From Diaphorobacter nitroreducens (GTDB lineage: Bacteria; Pseudomonadota; Gammaproteobacteria; Burkholderiales; Burkholderiaceae_C), in NCBI GenBank assembly GCA_003755025.1, contig RJVL01000008.1, forward strand, positions 124,001-188,000: a stretch of 64,000 nt of DNA, read 5' to 3'. The position numbers and the translations under genes were made by a program. The notes beneath the pieces are model-generated. The model searched no databases. It saw only the letters and a program-made list of their open reading frames with translations, and had not been told where the DNA came from. Position 1 is the first letter of the stretch; each line of letters begins with the position of its first letter. Positions 25,101 through 31,868 of this stretch are shown here, piece by piece.

Positions 25101-26021
25101 CAGGCCATGTATGCGGCCAAGCAGGCGGGGCGCAACCGCTTCCATGGCTTTGACGCTGCCGAGGAGCGCGCCCGGCAACTGCGGCGCGAGCAGTGCGGCG
25201 AACTGCTGCGCGCGCTGCAGCGTGGCGAACTGACACTGTTCCTGCAGCCCAAAGTGGACATGCGGCTGGGCACCGTGGTGGGGGCCGAGGCCCTGGCCCG
25301 CTGGCAGCACCCCGAGCGCGGCCTGCTGTCGCCCGTGCATTTCCTGCACCTCATCGAAGGGCACACCGAGCTGCAGATGCGTTTTGGCGAATGGGTGGTG
25401 GACACCGCGCTGCAGCAGATCGCCCGCCTGATGGCACAGGGTCTGGAACTGCCCGTCAGCATCAACATCACGCCCGAGCACCTGCACCGCCGGGGCTTTG
25501 CGGACTGGATGGCGTTGCGCCTGGCGCAGCACCCCGCGGTGACGGCGCGGCTGCTGGCCATCGAGCTCACCGAAAGCGCCGCGCTCTACGACATCGACCA
25601 CGTGGCGCGGGAGCTGACCAGACTGCGCGCGCTGGGCATGCAGATCTCGTTCGACGACTTCGGCACGGGCTACTCGTCGCTGGCGTACCTGCGCCGCCTG
25701 CCCATGGACCACCTCAAGCTGGACCGCAGCTTTGTCGCCGGCATGCTGGGCGATGCGGGCGACCGGGCCATCGTGCAGGGCGTGATCGGCCTGGCGCATT
25801 CCTTTGGCTGCGGCATCGTGGCCGAAGGGGTGGAAACGGTGGAGCAAGGCCTGGCGCTGCTGCAGATGGGCTGCCACCATGCGCAGGGCTACTGCATCGC
25901 CATGCCCATGCCCGTGGAGCAGTTCATGGACTGGGCGAAGGCCTGGCAGGCCCCCGCACCATGGCGCGCCACAAGCCAGGCCGCCGCGCCCGTACCACCG
26001 GCGGCGGCGATAGCCGCTTGA
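22137..26021 (+). CDS. Membrane sensor with five PAS domains, GGDEF and EAL (c-di-GMP turnover)
   Basis: A 1294-residue signalling protein that should make and/or break cyclic di-GMP. Residues ~1-190 form a bundle of about six membrane segments (including HPPIIVSAAFLFGPLCGGVA, like 5TM LytS-type sensors). Five PAS/PAC units follow (~205-335, 336-460, 465-590, 590-725, 725-850), then GGDEF at ~850-1015 with an intact GGDEF motif near 923-927 and EAL at ~1035-1285 with EALARW near 1051. Both active-site signatures look intact, so either activity is possible. The ATG at 22137 is chosen because AGGAGGG lies directly upstream; a longer frame begins at 22038. Single gene. Confidence 0.93.
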   Translation: MPTEVFLSGIVHLLLIAGATALPQSVLLQPSRGVRIALGLVAGAASTLVALQGMPLDAPGVAYIHPPIIVSAAFLFGPLCGGVAAVAALASGWLDAPAHWGAMISLSAACWLMGCLAWLLGRSTRLTAISLVVALTVLVPPALLPWTETASALAAQGGSAPWQGIPWRYAFGVVALCGAVELLRARARSLQTLGQHEDELLRVLKASGGGRWEWDLRNSRFTYHGRFYRAFGLANSPDDEDFTPLRAFDVRESWQRWNARRHPDDRERLGAYLQRVQDGLEESFHAESRMRDDEGHWRWVVSRGHAVERDSAGRVLRMAGIDLDITEHHEMRDALRVSEAKYTTVYQTLPDAAGITRLSDGCYLDVNPAFERLLGKPRDQILGRSSMELGVWGDTQERARLTEALRNQGEVRGLPMTALRDGAEVPGLMSGRVSRIEGEDCLVFVFHDMTQERRVRDELLAANRLLRQAGWMARLGVWEEEPGKGITYWSDVCFDIHGLDPGTPLPRDYVQQFVAPAWREAMHAALRDCLRKRTVWSQEIEIVRADGRLVWVRVRGEPIIEGDRVVRVRGILQDIDEPRRAAQRLRSSEERLARIFQLLPYPLGFSRREDGTYLDVNPAWEQALGYTRQEAVGRTVVELGIYSAPTRAALLEAATAEGQLVGYELELTTRGGDKRTVLQSMSPIEVNGEACWLFGLHDITERKQTEQRVREREELLSLTIAAAALGLWDWNLHSGEVTGDARWRAMYGLAPVELGASAAVHWASGITPEDIDVVTQELQRHLQEPHKPFDVTCEVLAPQGDGRWIRSVGKVVAYDAAGQPARMVGMSIDVSSQRAQERQLERMAHYDALTGLPNRVMLERRLRAGMEHSRARGQQLGVAYLDLDGFKPVNDRLGHAAGDRLLVVVAERLKRALRLTDSVARLGGDEFVILLSGLAHAEECERRLHTVMESVAAPYTLDGERVLVTASIGYTLYPDDEADADTLLRHADQAMYAAKQAGRNRFHGFDAAEERARQLRREQCGELLRALQRGELTLFLQPKVDMRLGTVVGAEALARWQHPERGLLSPVHFLHLIEGHTELQMRFGEWVVDTALQQIARLMAQGLELPVSINITPEHLHRRGFADWMALRLAQHPAVTARLLAIELTESAALYDIDHVARELTRLRALGMQISFDDFGTGYSSLAYLRRLPMDHLKLDRSFVAGMLGDAGDRAIVQGVIGLAHSFGCGIVAEGVETVEQGLALLQMGCHHAQGYCIAMPMPVEQFMDWAKAWQAPAPWRATSQAAAPVPPAAAIAA

Positions 26022-26042
26022 TGGCGTATCGAATCAAGCAAT

Positions 26043-26090
26043 AAAAAAGCTTCCAGCGCCCGTCCATCAAGCGCTAGAAGCTATCAAATC
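26043..26090 (-). repeat. Comamonad-type palindromic repeat, copy 6 (reverse)
   Basis: AAAAAGCTTCCAGCGCCCG, then TCCATCAAGCGCTAGAAG, then CTATCAAATC: reverse form with an intact CATCAAGCGCTAG core. It lies in the 88-bp gap between the convergent GGDEF/EAL and prpE genes. Confidence 0.8.
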
Positions 26091-26109
26091 GAGAGCAAAT
26101 TCCCGCGCG

Positions 26110-28005
26110 TCAGCCCAGCAGTTCCTTGATCTGCTGCAGTGCCACGGGGTCTTCCATGGTGGTCAGGTCGCCCGTGTCGCGGCGCTCGGCCACGGCCTGC
26201 AGGGCGCGGCGCAGCAGCTTGCCGCTGCGGGTCTTGGGCAGCATCGTCACGAACAGCACGCGCGCCGGGCGGGCCACGGCGCCCAGTTGGGTATCGACCT
26301 GCTTCATCACCTCGCCTTCCAGCTTCAGGCGCGCGGCCTCGTCGGTGAGGCCAGAGGCATCGCGCGGCACCGCGAAGGCCATCGCGACTTGGCCTTTCAG
26401 CGCGTCGGCCACGCCCACCACGGCCACCTCGGCCACATTGGGGTGGCCGGCGATGCATTCCTCGATCTCGCGCGTGCCCAGGCGGTGGCCGGCCACGTTG
26501 ATCACGTCGTCGGTGCGGCCCAGGATGAAGTAGTAGCCGTCGGCATCGCGGATGCCCCAGTCAAACGTGCTGTAGACCAGCCGGCCGGGAATGCTCTTCC
26601 AGTAGGTGTTGACGAAGCGATCATCGTTGCGCCACACGGTCTGCAGGCAGCCAGGGGGCAGCGGCCCCTCGATGGCCACCACGCCCTTCTGGTTGGGCTG
26701 GGTCAGTTCCTCGCCCGTGGCCTCGTCGATCAGCTGGACGTTGTAGCCGTACACGGCCTTGCCCGGGCTGCCGAAGCGCGAGGTTTGCTTCTGCACGCCG
26801 TTGCACAGCGTGAGGATGGGCCAGCCGGTCTCGGTCTGCCAGTAGTTGTCGATGATGGGCACCTGCAGCGCGTCGCTGATCCACTGCGCCGTGGGCTCGT
26901 CCAGGGGCTCGCCTGCCAGCCACAGCGCCTTCAGGCTGCGGATGTCGTATTTCTTCAGGTAGGCCGGGTCTTGCTTCTTGAGCACGCGCACCGCCGTGGG
27001 GGCCGAGAACATGTGCGTGACCCGGTATTTCTCGACGATGCTCCACCAGATGCCCGCGTCGGGCCGCACCGGCAGGCCTTCGTACAGGATGGTGGTCATG
27101 CCGGCAATCAGCGGGCCGTAGATGATGTAGCTGTGGCCCACCACCCAGCCGATGTCGCTGGTACAGAAATAGGTGTCGCCCGGCTGTGCCTCGAAGATGT
27201 GGCGCATGCTGGACGCCAGCGCCACGGTGTAGCCGCCCGTGTCGCGCTGCACGCCCTTGGGCTTGCCGGTGGTGCCGCTGGTGTACAGGGTGTAGCTGGG
27301 CTGCGTGGCGTCCACCCAGATGCAGGGCACCTGTGCATCCATGTGCCGCGCGCGCAGTGCCGCCCAGTCGTGGTCGCGGCCCGCGCGCATGGCGGCGGGC
27401 GCGAGGCCCCGGTCCACCAGCAGCACGGCCGCGGGCTTGTGGGCCGACAGTTCGATGGCCTCGTCCAGCAGCGGCTTGTAGGGCACCACCTTGCCGCCGC
27501 GCGAGCCCGCATCGGCGCTCACGATCACCGTGGGCTCGGCGTCCTCGATGCGCGAAGCCAGCGACGACGACGCGAACCCGCCGAACACCACCGAATGGAT
27601 GGCCCCGATGCGCGCGCACGCCAGCATGGCGAACGCCGCCTCGGCAATCATGGGCATGTAGATCAGCACGCGGTCGCCCTGGCGCACGCCCAGCGTCTGC
27701 AGGCTGGCGGCCATGCGCTGCACTTCCTGGTGCAGTTCGGCGTAGGTATAGGCGCGCTCGGTATCGGTTTCGGTGGAGATGGCCACCAGCGCGTTTTGCA
27801 GCGGGCGCTCTGTCAGGTGGCGGTCCACCGCGTTGTGGCACAGGTTGGTGGTGCCGCCCACGAACCACTTGGCGAACGGCGGGTTGCTCCAGTCGCAGAT
27901 CTGCTGCGGCGGCTGCTGCCAGTCGATCAGGCGAGCCTGCTCGGCCCAGAAGGCGTCGCGCTCGTCGATGGAGCGGCGGTAGAACTCGGCATAGTCGGCG
28001 GCCAT
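26110..28005 (-). CDS. prpE: Propionate--CoA ligase PrpE
   Basis: A 631-residue AMP-forming short-chain acyl-CoA synthetase. Its start (ADYAEFYRRSIDERDAFWAE) and DNYWQTETGWPI block match PrpE rather than acetate-specific Acs. The P-loop YTSGTTGKPKG is at 241-251. The C-terminal lysine in MLPKTRSGKLLRRAL is the site acetylated by Pat-type enzymes, and a Pat-like protein is encoded at 13016-15742. It activates propionate in the cytoplasm for the methylcitrate or methylmalonyl pathway. The ATG at 28005 follows AAGGAGACAG. It is a single gene preceded by a 220-bp region with a tandem repeat. Confidence 0.92.
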   Translation of the reverse strand: MAADYAEFYRRSIDERDAFWAEQARLIDWQQPPQQICDWSNPPFAKWFVGGTTNLCHNAVDRHLTERPLQNALVAISTETDTERAYTYAELHQEVQRMAASLQTLGVRQGDRVLIYMPMIAEAAFAMLACARIGAIHSVVFGGFASSSLASRIEDAEPTVIVSADAGSRGGKVVPYKPLLDEAIELSAHKPAAVLLVDRGLAPAAMRAGRDHDWAALRARHMDAQVPCIWVDATQPSYTLYTSGTTGKPKGVQRDTGGYTVALASSMRHIFEAQPGDTYFCTSDIGWVVGHSYIIYGPLIAGMTTILYEGLPVRPDAGIWWSIVEKYRVTHMFSAPTAVRVLKKQDPAYLKKYDIRSLKALWLAGEPLDEPTAQWISDALQVPIIDNYWQTETGWPILTLCNGVQKQTSRFGSPGKAVYGYNVQLIDEATGEELTQPNQKGVVAIEGPLPPGCLQTVWRNDDRFVNTYWKSIPGRLVYSTFDWGIRDADGYYFILGRTDDVINVAGHRLGTREIEECIAGHPNVAEVAVVGVADALKGQVAMAFAVPRDASGLTDEAARLKLEGEVMKQVDTQLGAVARPARVLFVTMLPKTRSGKLLRRALQAVAERRDTGDLTTMEDPVALQQIKELLG

Positions 28006-28095
28006 GGTGCTGTCTCCTTGGAATCCTCCGCGCCGACGTGGCGCGGGTCGGTGGTTATCCAAAATTCATAATTATTCATGCCGCGCTTGCGGGAA

Positions 28096-28143
28096 GCTGA
28101 CGCGGTCGCAGACGCGGTCCTTGACGCAGTCGCTGACGCGGCG
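28096..28143. repeat. 12-bp tandem repeat array (4 units)
   Basis: Units GCTGACGCGGTC, GCAGACGCGGTC, CTTGACGCAGTC and GCTGACGCGGCG, upstream of prpE. On the minus strand the units read as GCGTCAGCGACT-like, close to the array at 15799-15829. Copy number of such short arrays often varies between strains. It codes for nothing supported; an apparent small ORF across it is the repeat translated. Confidence 0.8.
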
Positions 28144-28185
28144 CTTGCCGCCCCTTCTATGCTCGGCCCACCTTCGTGCTTCACT

Positions 28186-28230
28186 ATTCATAGCTGCTAG
28201 CGCTTGGTGGGTGTGCCTCAGAGACCTATT
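28186..28230 (+). repeat. Comamonad-type palindromic repeat, copy 7 (degenerate, forward)
   Basis: ATTCATAGCTGCTAGCGCTT, then GGTGGGTGTGCCTCAGAG, then ACCTATTTT. Left half well conserved, right half degenerate. It overlaps the last codon and stop of the isochorismatase-family gene, so it is also the likely transcript end. Confidence 0.65.
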
Positions 28231-28840
28231 TTATCAAGGCCAGCATCTCCTTGAATGCCGGGTGCTCGCAGCTGCGCAGCCACTCGAAGGCCACCATCTC
28301 GGTGGTTACCAGCTCGGCGCCGGCGCCGGCCAGTCGGTCGAAGGCGGCGTCGCGGTTGCGCTCCGTGCGCGAGCTGCAGGCGTCCGTCACCACCCACACC
28401 TCGAATTCATCCTCCAGCAGATCGAGCGCCGTCTGCAGCAGGCAGACATGGGCCTCGCAGCCGGCCACCACGATGCTGGCGCGCTCCGGCGCCTGGGGCT
28501 CGCGGCCCTTTTGCAGGTGCTTGGGCAGGCTGCGCGCATTGCCGCCCTGGGGCTTGGCGGGCGGGCGCAGCCACTCGCCCAGGCCCTCCTCGGTGGCGCT
28601 GAAGTGCATCTTGGACAAGGTGCGCTGGCACAGCGCGCGCAACGCGGCGTCGTTGGGTCCCAGGCGCGAAGGGTTTTGCTCCGTGCCCCACACCGGCACG
28701 TCCATCAGCCTGGCAATCTGCGCCAGCCTGCGCGCGTTGGCCAGCACGGCTTCTGCCTCGAAGATGGCGGGCATCAGGCGTTCCTGGTAATCCACGAGAA
28801 CGAGTTGGGATTCGGAGGCGTCAAGCAGCATGGCGGTCAT
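28226..28840 (-). CDS. Isochorismatase-family (cysteine hydrolase) protein
   Basis: A 204-residue cysteine hydrolase of the YcaC-like branch. Catalytic Asp17 is in LVLVDYQE, the Lys is K77 in LSKMHFSA, and the nucleophile is Cys133 in AGCEAHVCLLQTA. These enzymes hydrolyse amides or enol ethers; the substrate is unknown. Residues about 92-119 (RPPAKPQGGNARSLPKHL and on to PQAPER) form a Pro/Lys/Gln-rich segment between the Lys and Cys blocks that looks like an insertion compared with the family. The gene ends in a palindromic repeat and has no operon partner. Confidence 0.87.
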   Translation of the reverse strand: MTAMLLDASESQLVLVDYQERLMPAIFEAEAVLANARRLAQIARLMDVPVWGTEQNPSRLGPNDAALRALCQRTLSKMHFSATEEGLGEWLRPPAKPQGGNARSLPKHLQKGREPQAPERASIVVAGCEAHVCLLQTALDLLEDEFEVWVVTDACSSRTERNRDAAFDRLAGAGAELVTTEMVAFEWLRSCEHPAFKEMLALIK

Positions 28841-28995
28841 CGTTGTTCAGTCGGGCGGTCATTGTCGCAGGCGCTACGGGTAGCAGCGGGGCAACAGCGC
28901 GCAAGTTCCCCGTGCGCCGCATGTCCCGATTCGGGCACAGGGGATGCCCCCTCGCAGCCGGTCCCGCACCGCGGCTCGCCCTCGCGCTGGCGTGT

Positions 28996-30186
28996 TCAAC
29001 GTTGCCTCAGGCGCAGCAACTGCCCGTCCGGGCTGTCGGTGAGCAAGTACAACCAACCGTCCGGCCCCTGGCGCACGTCGCGGATGCGCGCGCCCAGGCC
29101 GTCCAGCAGGTACTCGTCGCGCACCACCTGCGCGCCCTGCAACTCCAGCCGGTGCAGCCGTGCGAACTTGAGAGAACCCACGAACAGGCTCCCCTTCCAG
29201 GCCGTGCCGTACCGGTCGCTGGTGAGAAAGGCCATCCCCGACGGCGCGATCGACGGCACCCAGTAATGCAGCGGCTGCTCCATGCCGGCCTTGGCCGTGC
29301 CCTCGCCGATCTTGCCGCCGCCATAGTTTTCGCCATAGGTGATCACCGGCCAGCCGTAGTTGCGGCCTGCTTCGGGGCGGTTGATCTCGTCGCCCCCTTG
29401 CGCGCCGTGCTCATGGATCCACAGCCGGCCGTCTGGCCCCCAGGCCGCTCCCTGGGGGTTGCGGTGGCCCCAACTCCAGATCTCCGGCAGCGCGCCCGCG
29501 CGGCCCGCCAGCGGGTTGCCAGGCGCCGCGCCGCCCGTGGGCGCTATGCGCACGACCTTGCCCAGGTGGTTGTCCAGGCGCTGGGCGTCCTCCTTGCGGC
29601 CGTAGCGCTCGCCCAGGGTGAGAAACAGATGGCCGTCCGGCGCCTGCACGATGCGGCAGCCAAAGTGCAACTGGCTCGCCACCTTGGGACGCTGGCTGAA
29701 GAGCACTTTCACGTCCTGCAGCGCCGCCGCGTCCGGCGCCAGCGTGGCGCTGGCCAGGGCCGTGCTGTTGCCGCCGCCCTTTGGTGCGGGTTCGGAGTAG
29801 CAAAAGAAGATGCGCCGGTTGCGCGCGAAGTCCGCATCGGTGATCACATCCAGCAGGCCGCCCTGCCCGCCCGCCGCCACTTGTGGCAACCCGGCCAGCG
29901 GCGGCCCCAGGCGCCCGTCAGCCTCTACCACGCGCAGGCGGCCGGGCCGCTCGGTGACGAGGAAGCGCCCGCCCGGCAAGAAGGCCAGGCCCCACGGATG
30001 GCTCAGGCCCGAAGCCACTACCTCCGCCGACGCCTCACCGCGCGCGGGCACGGGGGGGACGGGTGCGACCTCCTGGGAAAGCGCCTCGCCGCCCGCCAGC
30101 ATGGCGGCAGCGGTCAATGCTATGTTAATAATAGCTGCTAGCGCTCTTCCAGTGTGGCTTGCAGGCACTTTTGGCACAGAGTTCAT
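28996..30186 (-). CDS. PQQ-dependent aldose sugar dehydrogenase (YliI/Asd type), periplasmic
   Basis: A 396-residue six-bladed beta-propeller quinoprotein. The core blocks are LSHPWGLAFLPGGRFLVTER, GGQGGLLDVITDADF, LHFGCRIV, LFLTLGERYGRKEDAQ, WSWGHRNPQG and WIHEHGAQGGDEIN, the last containing PQQ-binding and catalytic residues of soluble glucose dehydrogenase homologues. It oxidises aldoses in the periplasm. The signal peptide is unusual: its hydrophobic core (LAAIINIALTAAAM) is encoded across a palindromic repeat. I chose the ATG at 30186; one more start lies at 30207. No pqq biosynthesis genes are in the window. Confidence 0.9.
   Translation of the reverse strand: MNSVPKVPASHTGRALAAIINIALTAAAMLAGGEALSQEVAPVPPVPARGEASAEVVASGLSHPWGLAFLPGGRFLVTERPGRLRVVEADGRLGPPLAGLPQVAAGGQGGLLDVITDADFARNRRIFFCYSEPAPKGGGNSTALASATLAPDAAALQDVKVLFSQRPKVASQLHFGCRIVQAPDGHLFLTLGERYGRKEDAQRLDNHLGKVVRIAPTGGAAPGNPLAGRAGALPEIWSWGHRNPQGAAWGPDGRLWIHEHGAQGGDEINRPEAGRNYGWPVITYGENYGGGKIGEGTAKAGMEQPLHYWVPSIAPSGMAFLTSDRYGTAWKGSLFVGSLKFARLHRLELQGAQVVRDEYLLDGLGARIRDVRQGPDGWLYLLTDSPDGQLLRLRQR
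30121..30172 (+). repeat. Comamonad-type palindromic repeat, copy 8, inside the PQQ dehydrogenase gene
   Basis: TTAATAATAGCTGCTAGCGC, then TCTTCCAGTGTGGCTTGC, then AGGCACTTTTGG. Left half fits the family well. It lies within codons 5-22 of the dehydrogenase gene and is read on the minus strand through the signal peptide, ASHTGRALAAIINIA. Confidence 0.65.
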
Positions 30187-30541
30187 GGGAAAGATTCCTG
30201 GGATCAACCGTGGGTGCTGTCATGGTGCTGCGCCAGCGGGCTCTGCATGCGGCACGCGGGGCTACGCGGAGGGCCATGGCGCCGCGTTGACACCATGGCA
30301 TGTGCATTGTGCGCGGCCGGGCCGCACAGGCAAACCCATCCTTCAGCGAACCCGCACGCGGCGGCCCGCGCAGCCGGCAGCGAAGCGCCGGCTACTGTCC
30401 AGGCAAGAGCGGGGCCTTGGCCTACAGCCCGCTCGGCATGCTGCCTGACCACACCATGCGCCGCCTGCTTAGCTGCGCGCGCCCCCAGCGCCCGCACGAT
30501 GAGGCCACGCGATGCCCGCGTTGCCAACGAAAGGAAAAACC
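30187..30541. other. Intergenic region of 355 bp without a supported gene
   Basis: No frame in this stretch has a recognisable family or a good start. It contains the leader of the DUF3309 gene with the shared motif at 30417-30431 and, on the left, the upstream region of the PQQ dehydrogenase. Confidence 0.6.
30417..30431 (+). promoter_or_regulatory. Shared stress-cluster motif, copy A
   Basis: TTGGCCTACAGCCCG, 111 bases upstream of the DUF3309 start. Near-identical motifs occur ahead of three other genes in this cluster, each in the orientation of its gene. Function unknown; an alternative sigma-factor promoter element or activator site is inferred. Confidence 0.45.
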
Positions 30542-30700
30542 ATGTCGATTTCCCTCCTGCTGCTCATCATCCTGGTGCTGATCCTGATCGGCGTGCTGCC
30601 GACCTGGGGGTACAGCCGTTCCTGGGGCTACGGTCCGGGCGGTGGTGTCGGGCTGGTGGTGGTGATCGTGCTCATCCTGCTGCTGATGGGGCGCATATAA
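30542..30700 (+). CDS. DUF3309 family small membrane protein
   Basis: A 52-residue protein with two hydrophobic segments (SISLLLLIILVLILIGVLP and VGLVVVIVLILLLMG) around a short loop, PTWGYSRSWGYGPGGG. This is the DUF3309 pattern, small inner-membrane proteins often encoded among stress-response genes. The ATG at 30542 follows GAAAGGAAAAACC, a fair ribosome site. Function unknown. It is the first gene of the stress-type cluster. Confidence 0.88.
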   Translation: MSISLLLLIILVLILIGVLPTWGYSRSWGYGPGGGVGLVVVIVLILLLMGRI

Positions 30701-30723
30701 AAAAGCGGGGCCTGCGCCCCGCT
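30697..30723 (-). terminator. Intrinsic terminator of the CBS-domain operon
   Basis: Stem AGCGGGGC and GCCCCGCT with loop CTGC; on the minus strand it is followed by a run of six T. It lies 36 bases beyond the CBS gene stop. It overlaps the last codon of the convergent DUF3309 gene and may also slow that transcript. Confidence 0.8.
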
Positions 30724-30758
30724 GTGGCGAGGGCCGCCGTGGGCGCGGCCGTGTGTCG

Positions 30759-31232
30759 TCACGAGGTCTGGCCGCCGCCCGCGGCGCCACTGGCGGCCGA
30801 TTGGCTGCGCCGGTCAGGCTCCGAAGGACTGGAGATGTCGCGGATCGCCGTGCCGGACTGGCGCTCGTCCACGTTGGTGGCCACGTCGCCCAGCGACACG
30901 ATACCCACCAGCCGCTGATCACGGTCCACCACGGGCAGCCGGCGCACCTGCATGTCGCGCATTGACGCGATGGCTTCGTCCACGGGCTGGTCTTCGTAGC
31001 AGTAGTACACCTCGCGGGACATGACCTCGTTCAGGCGCGAGTGGGTGCGCTCTTCGGCCAGGCCGCGCAGCACCATGTCGCGGTCCGTCACCATGCCCAC
31101 CAGGCGCTCGCCATCGCACACCGGCAAGGCTCCCACATTCAATTCGCGCATGGCCTGCGCGGCGGTGGTGAGGGTGTCGTCGGGTGCCATGGTGCGGATC
31201 CCGCGGGTCATCACATCAGAAACTTTCTGCAT
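30759..31232 (-). CDS. Tandem CBS-domain protein
   Basis: A 157-residue protein made of two CBS domains: ~1-60 (VSDVMTRGIRTMAPDDTLTT, MVTDRDMVLRGLAE) and ~65-128 (VMSREVYYCYEDQPVDEAI, RLPVVDRDQRLVGIVSLGD). Such stand-alone pairs bind adenine nucleotides and often act in energy or stress sensing. The C-terminal ~25 residues (Ser/Ala/Gly-rich) are probably disordered. Second gene after the small Cys-rich protein gene (28-base gap), so likely one transcript ending at the terminator at 30697-30723. Confidence 0.93.
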   Translation of the reverse strand: MQKVSDVMTRGIRTMAPDDTLTTAAQAMRELNVGALPVCDGERLVGMVTDRDMVLRGLAEERTHSRLNEVMSREVYYCYEDQPVDEAIASMRDMQVRRLPVVDRDQRLVGIVSLGDVATNVDERQSGTAIRDISSPSEPDRRSQSAASGAAGGGQTS

Positions 31233-31260
31233 AGCTCACTCCATTCATGAAAGACAAGGG

Positions 31261-31497
31261 TCAGGCGCGATCGCGCAAGACTTGGACACCCGTGGCCTCG
31301 GCGCAATGGTTGCAGCAGAAGATGCGCTCTCCCGCCTGCACGCCGTGGCCGATGATCGGCACCTCGCAGTGCCCGCACCGCGGCGCCAGGCGCGAAATAG
31401 CGCACTCAAAGCTGTCGAAGGTGTGCGGCTTGCCGTCCAGAATCACATCGAACGTGCGGTCGTAGGTATTGCCGCAGGTTTCGCACTGCTTGGCCAT
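31261..31497 (-). CDS. Small Cys-rich, probably zinc-binding protein
   Basis: A 78-residue cytoplasmic protein with eight Cys: C5/C8 (CETCGN), C32 (FECAI), C41/C44 (CGHC) and C61/C62/C65 (CCNHC). The CxxC pairs and the middle VILDGKPHTFDSFECAI resemble MYM/TRASH-type treble-clef metal-binding proteins, and such genes are sometimes called prokaryotic metallothioneins. It probably binds zinc, or senses or stores metal; no enzyme motif. It is first in an operon with the CBS protein, and the shared cluster motif lies 54 bases upstream. Confidence 0.82.
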   Translation of the reverse strand: MAKQCETCGNTYDRTFDVILDGKPHTFDSFECAISRLAPRCGHCEVPIIGHGVQAGERIFCCNHCAEATGVQVLRDRA

Positions 31498-31550
31498 GGG
31501 AAGTCCTTTCTTGCAACGGATTGGCCTTCAGTGTGGAAAACGCGCAGGCG

Positions 31551-31567
31551 CCGGGCTGTAGGACCAG
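31551..31567 (-). promoter_or_regulatory. Shared stress-cluster motif, copy B
   Basis: On the minus strand CTGGTCCTACAGCCCGG, 54 bases upstream of the Cys-rich/CBS operon. Together with copy C it forms a wide inverted repeat. Confidence 0.5.
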
Positions 31568-31673
31568 CCGCCGTACCGGGGAAGGCGCGCCTGCGCAATG
31601 CGTGGCTGGGCGGTACTGCCGACTTGGGCAGGATGCGACGCCCAAGCGATGAGGGGCCTGCCCTATTTCTGCC

Positions 31674-31690
31674 CTTGTCCTACAGCCGGG
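31674..31690 (+). promoter_or_regulatory. Shared stress-cluster motif, copy C
   Basis: CTTGTCCTACAGCCGGG, 178 bases upstream of the unknown gene at 31869, in the direction of that gene. Confidence 0.5.
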
Positions 31691-31868
31691 CATTTTTCCC
31701 AGGCGCAGAGTGGATCGATGCGGACCCTTCAAGGACGGCGCTCTACCGGACAGCCCTTGCTCCTGCTGAATACACCGCGGCGGCGCCGTCCACCGCGGAT
31801 TCCGCGTGCCGGGGCGGGCCGTCCGCGCCCGCCGTCACATACCATGATCCCTGGATGAGGAGCCCCGT

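Larger units (their letters stand above)
31498..31868. other. Intergenic region of 371 bp without a supported gene
   Basis: Divergent region between the Cys-rich gene and the unknown gene at 31869. It holds two inverted copies of the shared cluster motif (31551-31567 and 31674-31690), about 106 bases apart. No protein frame here has family support. Confidence 0.65.

Noticed and set aside
22893-25880. 995-codon open frame on the minus strand
   Set aside because: Antisense shadow of the GGDEF/EAL gene; no motif, no ribosome site, unnatural composition.
28077-28184. Small minus-strand ORF with repeated Thr-Ala-Ser
   Set aside because: It is the translation of the 12-bp tandem repeat; no family, no conserved start.
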